Shown here one piece after another: positions 34,340 to 43,964 of a stretch of 62,317 bases of DNA (position 1 is its first letter; every line of letters begins with the position of its first letter). A program made the position numbers and the translations under genes. The DNA is taken from NCBI GenBank assembly GCA_026413325.1, contig JANZYW010000003.1, forward strand, positions 1 to 62,317. Reading direction: 5' to 3'. Source of the stretch: Bacteroidia bacterium. Its GTDB lineage: Bacteria; Bacteroidota; Bacteroidia; SpSt-205. The notes under the pieces were generated by a model. It was not told where the DNA came from. It saw only the letters and a program-made list of their open reading frames with translations, and did not search any database.

Positions 34340-37300
34340 ATGAAAAAGGTATCTCTGTTGGGCTTGCTACTTTTCTCCTGGATTTCAGCTCAGAATGCAT
34401 GGATTCGGTGCGGGACGATGCAACATGACAGCTTGATGCGGGCTCTCTACCCAGACTGGCCTAAGCTTGAAGAGTACGAGCCTTACCTACGAGACAAAGT
34501 ACGAGCTATCAAAGCACTCTACGAGAATGCCCGTGTGATAGGGGGCGTCTATCGGATACCTGTAGTGGTCCATGTCATACACAACGGAGAGGCGGTAGGG
34601 AGTGGAACTAATATTCCCGACCAAAATATCTTGGACCAAATAGAGGTACTGAACGAAGACTTTCGCCGCTTGGCAAATACCCCTGGTTGGAATGATGACC
34701 CTCGCGGAGCCGATACCCGGATAGAATTTGTTCTGGCCAAACGAGACCCGAATGGGAACCCGACCACAGGTATCGTCCGCTGGAATCGCAATACTCAAGG
34801 GTGGCCAGCCCCCCCCTATAATACGGGCACCATGGATGGCACCATCAAACCCGCTACCCAGTGGGACCCGAATCGATACTTTAACATTTGGGTCGCTCAT
34901 CTTTCCGGAGGTCTTTTGGGGTATGCGCAGTTTCCCGATGCTTCCAGTCTATTAGGAATGCCAGGGGACGATGGAATGGGGGCTCCGGCTTGCGCCCAAG
35001 CAGCAAATACCGATGGGGTAGTTATTCTATACAGCGCATTTGGTTCAGCTCGGAAAAATTCCACTGGCTTGAATGCCCCTTACCACCTCGGACGGACTAC
35101 CACCCATGAAGTAGGTCACTGGCTGGGCTTGCGTCACACATGGGGAGATGGAGACTGCAGCGTAGACGACTTTTGCGATGATACTCCTCTTTGCAATGGC
35201 TCCCAATATGGCTGCGCAGCTAATCCCGCTTCTTGCACGCCGGGCGTGCGGCGAATGATAGAAAACTACATGGACTACTCCGATGATGGGTGCATGAATA
35301 TTTTTACGTTAGACCAGGCCCTTCGGATGCGGGTCGTGCTGGAATACTGCCCTCGTCGGCGGTCTCTTATCACTTCTCCAGCTCTTGTTCCCCCAGCGAC
35401 CACCGATGCCGCTCTCATCGACCTGCCTCTCCCGCGAGACCTCTGCCCTGGTACTTATAATATCGCCACGGTCCTCCGAAATAACGGAACTGCTAATCTC
35501 ACTTCCATACCTGTCGCATACCGTCTAAATGCGGGGCCCTGGCAGACGCAAACCTGGACTGGGTCGCTCGCTGGAGGCGCCACTACCACGTTCAATCTCA
35601 CAGGAATCGATCTCAACACTCCAGGAGAGTATCTCCTCACTGCTTGCACCAATTTGGCAAGTGATCCCGATCGCACAGAAGATACCACGGCTACCCGTAT
35701 CGTCATACACAACGGGTTCTATCCCCTCTTCGAAACATTCGAGCACGGCTGGGAGGGGCAACCTGTGCCCTCTAACTTGTGGCGGGTAGTGAATCCAGAC
35801 AACGACTGCGTCACGTGGCGTCCTGGCCACTGCGTAGGTAGCAATGGACAACGTACCATTGCCATGTTCATGAATTGCTGGGCCTATAACCAGACAGGAC
35901 GAAGAGATGAGCTCTACACACCTATCATAGACTTAACAGGGGCTCCTGGCACCGTCCAGCTCCAGTTTGACGTGGCCTATCGTCGGTATGACAACAGCAG
36001 CAACGATGAGCTCCGAGTCGAAATCTCGACAGATTGCGGAAACACCTGGAGCACTACCCCCATCTTCCAGCAAGCAGGGGCCACTTTGGCGACGGGAGCT
36101 AATACAACTGCTCGATTCATCCCGAGTGCTGCTGGGGAATGGCAAAATCGGGTAGTCAACCTCTCCGCCTATACAGGACAGCGCATCCGACTCCGTTTCG
36201 TGACCATAAATGGTTATGGAAATTGTATATGGCTCGACAACGTCCGCATCACTCATCAACCGATCGTCTTTTGGCAGGATACTGGCCAAGTAATCCGAGA
36301 GGAGCTCACCTGGACCCCTCTGGCAGGGGACTGTAGGCGATACCGAGATATATCTATCCCCGTCCGCATTTCATCTGCTCCCACCAGTAATGTAACGGTA
36401 TCCGTATCAGCCGCTCCCTCCAGTACGGCAAGAGTAGGTGTAGACTTCGCCATCCTCACTCCGACCCTCACTTTCCCCGCTGGAAGTACCACCCCTCAAA
36501 ACGCTATCATACGGGTGTTCGAAGACCAAGCTATAGAACCCACACGTGAGGCAGACCTGGCCATAGCCATCACCAGCGGCCCCGCCTCTGTAGCCGATAA
36601 CCGCCGAGTGCATCGCCTCTGGGTAGAAGACAACGACTTTTTCCCTCCTGAAGTCATCCTCTGGCAGGAAAACTTCGAAACAGGTACAGGAGGCTTTACT
36701 CAGCTCGTGGTCACTGCAGGAACCAACGAATGGAGGCGCGGCACAGGCGCAACCATGGGCTCTGGCAACTCCCTTTACATTACTAACAATCCCAGCGGTT
36801 CTCCTCCTCCGCATCAATACGCTACAGGCTCCACCAGCCGAGTCGCTGCGGTCTCCCCCTCTATCAATACAACAGACGCGACAGATCTGCTTTTAGCCTT
36901 CGACGTGCTGGTCGGAGGGGAGTACACTTCTCCCACCTTAGAAGATTTTGGACGCCTTTTTTACTCTACCACGTCGGCGACCACCGGCTTTCAACCTATT
37001 ATAGGCTGCGCCTGGGCTAACAACACCTGCGCACTGGGAAGTATGCTTCGAGGGCAAAGCCTCTATGGGTATCCTGGTGTCGTGCGACGCTTGTATGTCC
37101 CTCTCCCCACCGCTACATGGAACCAACCGAACTTATGGCTCGCCTGGCGATGGGATAACAACGGGGATAATCAAGGCACACAACCTCCTCTCGCTATCGA
37201 CAATATCGTCTTATACGGTCGGAGAACCCCTCCCATCGAAACCACATTGGCAAACACAGTCGTATACTTTGGCCCAGGAGATTCCCTCTATGCATACAGT

Positions 37301-38014
37301 AGCACAGACGGAGACCTAATCCTCCGCCTGGTAAATAGAGGCAATGCAGACTACGGGTGCACCCAAGTCCAGGTCGACCGAACGGGTACTAACGCACAAG
37401 CGCTGCGCCCCGGCCATCTCCCCGCCGAATACGTCACAGATAAAACTTTTCGGGTCATCCCTACCTATGACATAGCTAACCCTTATCACATTACCCTCTA
37501 TTACACAAACGCCGAGGTAACGGGATACCAAACCACCACGGGAGTCTCTTGGAATACAGGCCCCTATGTCGTCAAAACCAGTGGAAGTATCGCCTCTGAG
37601 TTCACCGCTCCCGTACCTACGTATTCTATGAGTTCGAGCCGAGCAGTGGGTACGTATGGCACGACCGGCAGATGGATATGGGGGCAGTTCAACACCTTCT
37701 CTGGCTTCGCTGCAGGGTCTCCTCCCCCTCTTGCTTACCGAGAAGAGACAAGCTCTCCCCCCGAAAAGTATTTACAAGGCTTTCATGCAGCATCCCCCTT
37801 CCAAGATGTGCTTCACTTTTCCGCTGAAGAGGCCTTTCTTACCCTCCGATTGCGAAGCCTGACAGGCACGGTCCTATGGGAAGCCTCAGGACCTTATCAG
37901 CCCGGCAGATATGCTCTTGCAGCTCCGAACCTCCCCGCAGGTTTATACCTTATAGAGTGGGTGGGAACGGGAAATACCTCGCTCGCTCATCAAAAGGTAC
38001 TACATCTGCCCTAA
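34340..38014 (+). CDS. Secreted M43-type metalloprotease with Calx-beta and T9SS sorting domains
   Basis: 1224 residues. Signal peptide (MKKVSLLGLLLFSWISAQ|N), then a pappalysin-like protease domain with the zinc motif HEVGHWLGLRH (His256) and a Met-turn (NYMDYSDDGCMN). Next come CARDB/jelly-roll-like regions (PLFETFEHGWEGQPVP; QLQFDVAYRRYDNSSNDELRVEIS), a Calx-beta-like segment (RVGVDFAILTPTLTFPAGST) and a second jelly roll (WQENFETGTGGFTQ). The last 80 residues (TLRLRSLTGTVLWEASGPYQ ... YLIEWVG) are a T9SS type A sorting domain. Likely exported across the outer membrane and either released or surface-attached. Many Thr/Asn/Ser residues fit a glycosylated surface protein. Confidence 0.92.
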   Translation: MKKVSLLGLLLFSWISAQNAWIRCGTMQHDSLMRALYPDWPKLEEYEPYLRDKVRAIKALYENARVIGGVYRIPVVVHVIHNGEAVGSGTNIPDQNILDQIEVLNEDFRRLANTPGWNDDPRGADTRIEFVLAKRDPNGNPTTGIVRWNRNTQGWPAPPYNTGTMDGTIKPATQWDPNRYFNIWVAHLSGGLLGYAQFPDASSLLGMPGDDGMGAPACAQAANTDGVVILYSAFGSARKNSTGLNAPYHLGRTTTHEVGHWLGLRHTWGDGDCSVDDFCDDTPLCNGSQYGCAANPASCTPGVRRMIENYMDYSDDGCMNIFTLDQALRMRVVLEYCPRRRSLITSPALVPPATTDAALIDLPLPRDLCPGTYNIATVLRNNGTANLTSIPVAYRLNAGPWQTQTWTGSLAGGATTTFNLTGIDLNTPGEYLLTACTNLASDPDRTEDTTATRIVIHNGFYPLFETFEHGWEGQPVPSNLWRVVNPDNDCVTWRPGHCVGSNGQRTIAMFMNCWAYNQTGRRDELYTPIIDLTGAPGTVQLQFDVAYRRYDNSSNDELRVEISTDCGNTWSTTPIFQQAGATLATGANTTARFIPSAAGEWQNRVVNLSAYTGQRIRLRFVTINGYGNCIWLDNVRITHQPIVFWQDTGQVIREELTWTPLAGDCRRYRDISIPVRISSAPTSNVTVSVSAAPSSTARVGVDFAILTPTLTFPAGSTTPQNAIIRVFEDQAIEPTREADLAIAITSGPASVADNRRVHRLWVEDNDFFPPEVILWQENFETGTGGFTQLVVTAGTNEWRRGTGATMGSGNSLYITNNPSGSPPPHQYATGSTSRVAAVSPSINTTDATDLLLAFDVLVGGEYTSPTLEDFGRLFYSTTSATTGFQPIIGCAWANNTCALGSMLRGQSLYGYPGVVRRLYVPLPTATWNQPNLWLAWRWDNNGDNQGTQPPLAIDNIVLYGRRTPPIETTLANTVVYFGPGDSLYAYSSTDGDLILRLVNRGNADYGCTQVQVDRTGTNAQALRPGHLPAEYVTDKTFRVIPTYDIANPYHITLYYTNAEVTGYQTTTGVSWNTGPYVVKTSGSIASEFTAPVPTYSMSSSRAVGTYGTTGRWIWGQFNTFSGFAAGSPPPLAYREETSSPPEKYLQGFHAASPFQDVLHFSAEEAFLTLRLRSLTGTVLWEASGPYQPGRYALAAPNLPAGLYLIEWVGTGNTSLAHQKVLHLP

Positions 38015-38139
38015 AAGTTTCTGTTCTTTTCCACCCAGGACGGCTCCGGCAGTCTCTGCTTTTCCTCCTTTAGCCTTACTGGAACCAGCAAAAGGAGCTG
38101 CCCGAACCCGAGATACACTTCTACCCGTCCAGAATATAT

Positions 38140-38805
38140 TCAGCGCAGATCAGCCCAGGAATCCCTCTCAAGACGACTGTCTCTCAGGAAGACTGCGAGG
38201 CCCCATCCTACTCCAAATCCGCCGACATGTGCCCAGAAAGCCACTCCAGAAGCCTCACCCATCATCCAGTTCAAATACCGGTCGACTACCCCCTGCACCA
38301 CCTGCAAAACAAACCACAATATCAAGAATACCCGAGCTGGAAGGCTGGTGATGAACCAGGGAGGCACCCAAGTCAGGATCCGAGCTCTGGGATAGAGGGA
38401 CAGATAAGCTCCCATCACTCCCGATATGGCTCCCGATGCTCCCACTACAGGTACCTCTGAAGTAGGATACAGAAAGGAATGCAGAAGCACCGCACCCACA
38501 CCAGCAGCAGCATATAACAATAAATACCCCAGCTTACCTAATGCTTCTTCTATATTGTCCCCAAAAACCCACAGCGTCCACATATTGAAAAGAAGATGAG
38601 CCCAGCTTCCATGCATGAACATAGAGGTAATGGCCCTTTCAAGCGAGAATCCCAGCGCAGGAATATACCCCAGCTGATAAAGGGCCTCCTCGAAAAATAC
38701 CCCTTCCTGATAGTGCTCTATAAAAACCCAAGCATTGATAGCTATGATCATGCCCGTCAGGAGAGGAAAAGCACGAGACGGATTAATATCACGTAGGGGT
38801 AGCAT
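38140..38805 (-). CDS. Rhomboid-family intramembrane serine protease
   Basis: 221 residues with six hydrophobic helices. Active-site Ser124 lies in VVGASGAISG, catalytic His193 in FWAHVGGF and the oxyanion Asn74 in HLLFNMW. It cleaves substrates within the membrane. The ATG at 38805 (MLPLRDINPSRAFP) is chosen over an upstream start 15 codons earlier, because MLPLRD-type starts are usual in the Bacteroidota family. The 125 nt between this gene and the M43 gene hold nothing I can assign. Confidence 0.93.
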   Translation of the reverse strand: MLPLRDINPSRAFPLLTGMIIAINAWVFIEHYQEGVFFEEALYQLGYIPALGFSLERAITSMFMHGSWAHLLFNMWTLWVFGDNIEEALGKLGYLLLYAAAGVGAVLLHSFLYPTSEVPVVGASGAISGVMGAYLSLYPRARILTWVPPWFITSLPARVFLILWFVLQVVQGVVDRYLNWMMGEASGVAFWAHVGGFGVGWGLAVFLRDSRLERDSWADLR

Positions 38806-38911
38806 CGCAGTATGCACAAAATAATACCTTTTCCTTCTCTTGAGAACCACGACGGGAGCCGTTTCCTCTCGCTCTCCCCAAGCGTTTATGGTCCTTCGGT
38901 GCGCTCCGGAC

Positions 38912-39814
38912 TCAACCTACAGAGGTTGAGGAGAGGAAACTATCTATCCTCTCCTGCGCAAGTCTTACATACGTCGGGTTATTCTCGTAGCCTACATAAT
39001 AGCGTCCGGCTTTCAAGCTGGCTATCGCGGTCTGACCGCTTCCCATAAAAGGGTCGAGCACGATTTCCTGCGAAAAAGTATACAGTTGAATCAACCGATA
39101 CGGTAGTTCTAAGGGAAAAGGGGCGGGATGCCCTATCTTTCGTGCAGATTCAGGACGAATACGCCACACGCTTCGGGTACACTCCAAAAATTCATCTCGA
39201 CGGATAGTATCTTTTCTACCCAAGTCCTTTTTCCGCTAATAAGTACCTTTCGAAAAAATGAGAATATACTCATGCTCATCCCGAATGATAGGATTTTTAG
39301 CCGACATCCAAGAACCCCATGCCGTAGAAGAAGCTCCTCCCCCCTCCTTCACCCAGATGATTTCTCCCCGCATAAGAAATCCCAGTTCTAACATATCCTG
39401 GATAACGAAAGCATGTAAAGGAATATATGGCTTCCGTCCGAGATTGGCGAGATTGATACATGCACGCCCACCCGGCACAAGTACTCTATACACTTCCTTC
39501 CAAACCTGCCCAAGGAAGCGTCGATACTCCCCAAAAGACCTGTCTTCATCATACTCCTTCCCCACATTATAAGGAGGAGAAGTCACCATGAGATGAATAC
39601 TATTATCGGGGATTTCCTCCATATGGACAGCAGACTTACAGAAAATCTGATTGCGCAGCGTGAAAGGCAAACTTACCTCGGAGACATCTGCAGTAGTGAA
39701 ATTATAAGCCGCTGCATAACTGGCGATAAATTTCCGGGCATAGAAACGACGAGCGTCATGCGTCACCTTTTCTGACGCACCAAAAGAACTGGTGGAGGTG
39801 GATTTCTTTCTCAT
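38912..39814 (-). pseudogene. DNA methyltransferase (beta-class, SPPY type) with an in-frame TAG
   Basis: The frame is 301 codons long with a single internal stop, TAG at 39238-39236. Before it lie VTSPPYNVGKEYDEDRSFGEYRRF (motif IV), VPGGRACINLANLGRKPYIP and IIRDEHEYILIFSKGTY. After it, in the same frame, come RKKDLGRKDTIRRDEF, the HPAPFPLELPYRLIQLYT segment (motif X region) and LDPFMGSGQTAIAS (motif I). All catalytic motifs are intact, so the lesion looks recent, or the codon may be read through. N6-adenine or N4-cytosine specificity cannot be decided. The start overlaps the end of the decayed methyltransferase upstream. Confidence 0.85.
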
Positions 39815-40755
39815 TCTCCTTTGAGATTGCCTATCAGGAAGGGAAGAGGAAACTGTCGCTGAGGAGCTATCCAGATGATTCTCTCCGAGGAGCCTAATCT
39901 GGACTGCTTCACCTCTATGGCGGGGGTATGGTGCTCAACGAAGAATGACCTTCTCGCTAATTCCACCGCAGCGACACCCTCCATACCACTTTCGGCAAAA
40001 AATCCAACACAATTCCCTCCTTCGGAAAAAAGGCCTACGCTATCCTTTGCATGGCGCCTAAGGGCTTCTGGGTGGGATATCCTGTCTTTTCTCGGCTGCG
40101 AGTCGGTACGATGGTAGGCCATCATATACCTGTAGAAAGTTTCCCCTTAGCCGCTTTTTCTGCCCTGACAGGCCTGGGGACTACATAGGGAATTCGACCG
40201 ACCTTCTCTCGACTAAGTATGTCGACCCCGCCCTCTTGCATACCCAAAAATCGGATCATGCTTAGCAGGCCAACAGTCCCAAAGATGCCCTCCATAATCC
40301 TAAGCCCAGATAATCCTATTCAGGAAGTTCTCCCGGCCAAATATGAGAGCCAATAAAAGTACTTTACAATCATGCGTTTCTCGGCAATCAATGTGGAGGT
40401 GCAGGAAGCCGAAGGGCTTGAAAATACGATGAGTTTCTATCAGTCGAGATTCTATAAAAGACAGACAGTCATGCAAACTGCCTTCGTAAGAAGTATAAAA
40501 GGGGATATACGACTTGTATCGTTTACCTCCACAACCTACCCAATTCCCTTCCTGGGCATTTGACACCCGAAGGGTGAGGTGGGTCTGGATCTTCCTGGTA
40601 TTAGGAGGAGGATCGATGTAGATTAAGTCTACATCCTTATCCGGTAAGGCATACAGCAAAGGCCAATTATCAGAAAAAACGACGGCTTCTACCTGTTGAG
40701 GATGAGAAAGAAAATCCCGTACAGCTGTTTTGAGCATGGATTCGGCTATTGACAA
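39811..40755 (-). pseudogene. Decayed Mod-type adenine DNA methyltransferase
   Basis: One 315-codon frame with three in-frame stops: TAG 40302-40300, TAG 40215-40213 and TAA 40149-40147, and no frameshift. The intact part begins like a type III/gamma-beta Mod enzyme (LLYALPDKDVDLIYIDPPPNTRK), but the DPPFNTGK motif has become DPPPNTRK. Across the first stop the expected IIWAYDYGG reads IIWA-stop-DYGG. The C-terminal motif I is degraded (GFFAESGMEG instead of DPFxGSGTT). This is a true pseudogene, older in decay than its downstream neighbour. It overlaps the nrdA stop by a few bases. Confidence 0.8.
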
Positions 40756-43700
40756 GCCTCACACTCCTCTCCCCCGATTTCTGCATTCCAGCGACAGAGC
40801 AACGCTGAAAGGGAAGCTTCATTTGATCCTTCCAACCCTTTTTCTGAAGGAGAAAGGGCACTCATAGGTATCTCCGCCTTGGAAACGGTGCTTTTCTCTA
40901 TCGCTGACGCACCTAAAGTGCGCAGGTAATAAGTAGTCTTCAGGCCAGTGTGCCAAGCATATCGATACATGTGGCTCAGCTCCTTCATGTCAGGGGTAGC
41001 TAAGAAGAGGTTGAGGGACTGGGCCTGATCTATCCACTTTTGCCGACGGGCAGCTGCATCGATGAGACGGCGCCATGGAATCTGAAAAGCGGTTTTATAT
41101 CGTTCCTTCAAGTGGAGTGGTATGCCCTCTACTTGCGAGAGATCTCCATCGAAGTATTTGAGCTGCTTTCGAATCTCTTCAGTCCAGAGGCCTGCTTCCT
41201 TGAGGTCACGTACTAAATAGGGATTAAGGACCACAAAATCCCCGGAGAGATTGCTTTTTACGTACATATTGCTGTATAGAGGTTCTATGGAAGGAGAGCT
41301 TCCCATGATATTAGATATAGTAGCGGTGGGAGCGATGGCCAGCACATTAGAGTTTCGCATGCCTTGTTGTTGAATCTTAAGACGTAAAGCATCCCAATCT
41401 TTTCTCTTTTTTCTGTCTACTTGGATAGGCAAACCTCGTTCCTGCTCAAGCAGTTCTAAAGTATCGGGGGGAAGGAGTCCTCTATCCCACTTTGAACCTT
41501 TGAAAGAAGGATAAGGCCCGCGTTCCCCTGCGAGGTCCGAAGAGGCAGCGTAAGCCTCATATGCGATAAACTCCATCAGCTCGTCTGCCAGCTCCACCGC
41601 TTCAGAAGAGTCAAAAGCAATACGCTTTGCCATCAGAAGATAGTGCCAACCCATAATCCCCAATCCAATGGGACGATGACGAAGATTGGAGCGACGAGCT
41701 GCCTCGACCGGGTAAAAGTTGATGTCTATGACATTATCTAAAGCCCGGACGGCGATGCGGATAGTCTCTCGAAGGAGTTCCCAATCTATGGAGCCGTCCT
41801 CCCTAAGATGGTTTTCTAAAACAATGGAGCCAAGATTGCAGACAGCAGTCTCTTCGGCGCTGGTATTCAACGTAATCTCCGTGCACAGATTAGAGGAGTG
41901 CACTACTCCCATATGATCTTGAGGACTCCGGATATTCGAGGGGTCTTTGAAGGTCATCCAAGGATGGCCCGTCTCGAAGAGCATGCGAAGCATTTGCTTC
42001 CAGAGCTCTATCGCTTCTATGCGCTGGCCCCATATCTCTCCTTTCTCGGCTTGTTTTTCATAATATTCATATCGTTCCTCAAATGCTTTCCCATATAGCT
42101 CATGGAGATCTGGAACTTCGTTGGAGCGAAACAGGGTCCAGTGTTGGCGGGTCTCCATTCGTTTCATAAAAAGATCGGGGATCCAGCTGGCCGTATTGAG
42201 ATCATGCGTACGACGCCGTTCATCCCCTGTATTGCGACGCAGCTCCAAAAAATCAAAAATATCATTGTGCCAAACCTCCAGGTAAGCGCAGCCAGATCCA
42301 GCCCTCTTACCCCCCTGATTGACAGCGACGAGTTGGTCGTTATGCATCTTGAGAAAGGGGATAACCCCCTGACTTTCACCGTTCGTACCCTTTATATAGG
42401 CACCCGTACCTCGAACCGCTGTCCAGGATCCTCCTAAACCGCCTGCCCACTTCGAGAGAAAGGCATTCTCTGCTATCCCCCGCAGCATGATAGACTCGAT
42501 AGAATCATCTACCTTGTACAAATAGCAAGAAGAAAGCTGCGGCCGAACGGTACCGCTATTGAAGAGGGTAGGAGTAGATGAGCAGAATAAGCGACGCCTG
42601 TATCGATCGTACAAAGCAAGTACTCGACTTTCCCTTTCATCCCCCTCCAGAACGTGAAGCCCCATCGCTACTCGCATCCAGAAAAACTGAGGAGTTTCAA
42701 TTCGACGAGGTCTTTTACTGGTTTTGTCTACAATAAGATATCGGTCATAAAGCGTTTGTATGCCCAAATAAGTAAAGTCTTTATCATAGGTGGGATCTAT
42801 CTCCTGTGAGAGGCGCTGAATATCAAAGTCAAGTAAGCGTGAATCTAATCTTTCAATCGCAACCCCCCGTTCAAGGTAAGGACGAAAGCCTCTTTGATGA
42901 AACTCTGGCAGTGCCTCTGGTCCATGCCTGAGAATATCCCATCCCAATGTTTCCTCATAAATATAACTTAGCAAGATTCTCCCTGCAAATATAGCAAAAT
43001 CAGAGTCATATTCCATGAGGGATTTGGCATTCAATATAAGTGTTTTCTGAAGATTTTCACGAGATATGCCTGAATAAAGGCTTTTACGTAAGGCTGTCTC
43101 GATAGCGGTCTCGGAGAGAGGGAGGGATAGGCCTTGTACAGCGTAAGCGAGACGAGCTCTCAGCTCTGCACCATCCCAGAAGGTGACGCTGCCGTTCGGC
43201 TCGACTACCTCCAAGAGGGAAAGCTGAAGGGGGGCCTGCCTCACCGCTTCCAAGCGTTCCTGTGCTCGCTTAGCCCGATAAAGCGCGTATGCACGAGCGA
43301 TCGCCCAGCGCTCCTCTAACAGTAAAGCCTCTATGACCAGGTCCTGGATGGTTTCTAACTCAACAACAGGGGTCCCTAAGCGGAAGACCCGTTCAGTAAT
43401 GCGCTGGACAAGTCGAGGAATGGGTTCGGGGCTATGACCTACTGCTCGGAAAGCTTTTTCCAATGCTCGGTATATCTTATTTTCCATCCATGGAACTACC
43501 TGCCCAGTCCTGCGACGAACCAGGGGAAGGACACCAAGGGGTTCTTTTTCTCCATGCTCTTGGGCTCGAAGGAGCAAGAAAGCGTATGCTACGACATCTT
43601 GACCCTGTTCAAAAAGACTGCGCGCAATCAAAGCTACGATATCGGCTTCAGTTGGTTTTACCATGGGAGGGAGCTGGTCTAACCAGCTAATCACAGGGCC

Positions 43701-43952
43701 AAGCCAAGCCTGCATGAGCTGACGAAGCTGGTCATAATCCACGGCTTCCTCCAGTCGGGTACTGAGCCAGGCCTGAGCCAGAAGCTTCATGTAAGGATCA
43801 GCCTCGAAGTAATGAGGTACTTCTCCGTTAGCAAGCTCTCGGGGAAAGCTGGTGAGCAGCCCCCAGGCAGAAGACTGCGGCAGGATAAGTACACTGGAGC
43901 GAGCCTGACGGAGACTCTCTTCTATCCAATGAAAGGACAAGGTCGATTGCAT
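40746..43952 (-). CDS. nrdA: Ribonucleoside-diphosphate reductase, alpha subunit
   Basis: 1068 residues. Residues 1-140 are an N-terminal extension whose second half (PTEADIVALIARSLFEQG...YAFLLLRAQ) resembles a degenerate ATP-cone. A clear ATP-cone follows (142-230, VRRRTGQVVPWMENKIYRALEKAF). The catalytic barrel has the redox cysteines in QLSSCYLYKVDDS and TAVCNLGS, the active-site triad in SSNLCTEI (Asn, Cys, Glu), and a C-terminal CEAC tail that relays reducing power. It makes deoxynucleotides with NrdB. The long N-terminus recalls chlamydial NrdA (about 1040 residues, several ATP-cones). 12 nt after nrdB. Confidence 0.95.
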   Translation of the reverse strand: MQSTLSFHWIEESLRQARSSVLILPQSSAWGLLTSFPRELANGEVPHYFEADPYMKLLAQAWLSTRLEEAVDYDQLRQLMQAWLGPVISWLDQLPPMVKPTEADIVALIARSLFEQGQDVVAYAFLLLRAQEHGEKEPLGVLPLVRRRTGQVVPWMENKIYRALEKAFRAVGHSPEPIPRLVQRITERVFRLGTPVVELETIQDLVIEALLLEERWAIARAYALYRAKRAQERLEAVRQAPLQLSLLEVVEPNGSVTFWDGAELRARLAYAVQGLSLPLSETAIETALRKSLYSGISRENLQKTLILNAKSLMEYDSDFAIFAGRILLSYIYEETLGWDILRHGPEALPEFHQRGFRPYLERGVAIERLDSRLLDFDIQRLSQEIDPTYDKDFTYLGIQTLYDRYLIVDKTSKRPRRIETPQFFWMRVAMGLHVLEGDERESRVLALYDRYRRRLFCSSTPTLFNSGTVRPQLSSCYLYKVDDSIESIMLRGIAENAFLSKWAGGLGGSWTAVRGTGAYIKGTNGESQGVIPFLKMHNDQLVAVNQGGKRAGSGCAYLEVWHNDIFDFLELRRNTGDERRRTHDLNTASWIPDLFMKRMETRQHWTLFRSNEVPDLHELYGKAFEERYEYYEKQAEKGEIWGQRIEAIELWKQMLRMLFETGHPWMTFKDPSNIRSPQDHMGVVHSSNLCTEITLNTSAEETAVCNLGSIVLENHLREDGSIDWELLRETIRIAVRALDNVIDINFYPVEAARRSNLRHRPIGLGIMGWHYLLMAKRIAFDSSEAVELADELMEFIAYEAYAASSDLAGERGPYPSFKGSKWDRGLLPPDTLELLEQERGLPIQVDRKKRKDWDALRLKIQQQGMRNSNVLAIAPTATISNIMGSSPSIEPLYSNMYVKSNLSGDFVVLNPYLVRDLKEAGLWTEEIRKQLKYFDGDLSQVEGIPLHLKERYKTAFQIPWRRLIDAAARRQKWIDQAQSLNLFLATPDMKELSHMYRYAWHTGLKTTYYLRTLGASAIEKSTVSKAEIPMSALSPSEKGLEGSNEASLSALLCRWNAEIGGEECEACQ

Positions 43953-43964
43953 ATCCGAAAGATT

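Noticed and set aside
38015-38139. Short Ala/Gly/Lys-rich minus frame between the rhomboid gene and the M43 gene
   Set aside because: No usable start codon in the frame and no recognised family; the length is within chance.
38911-38930. 8-bp inverted repeat CTCAACCT/AGGTTGAG as a terminator of the methyltransferase
   Set aside because: It overlaps the stop codon and is not followed by a T-tract on either strand.
39236-39238. TAG recoded as an amino acid
   Set aside because: TAG is used as an ordinary stop in this window (for example nrdA, asnS, the exonuclease), and the neighbouring pseudogene also contains TAA.
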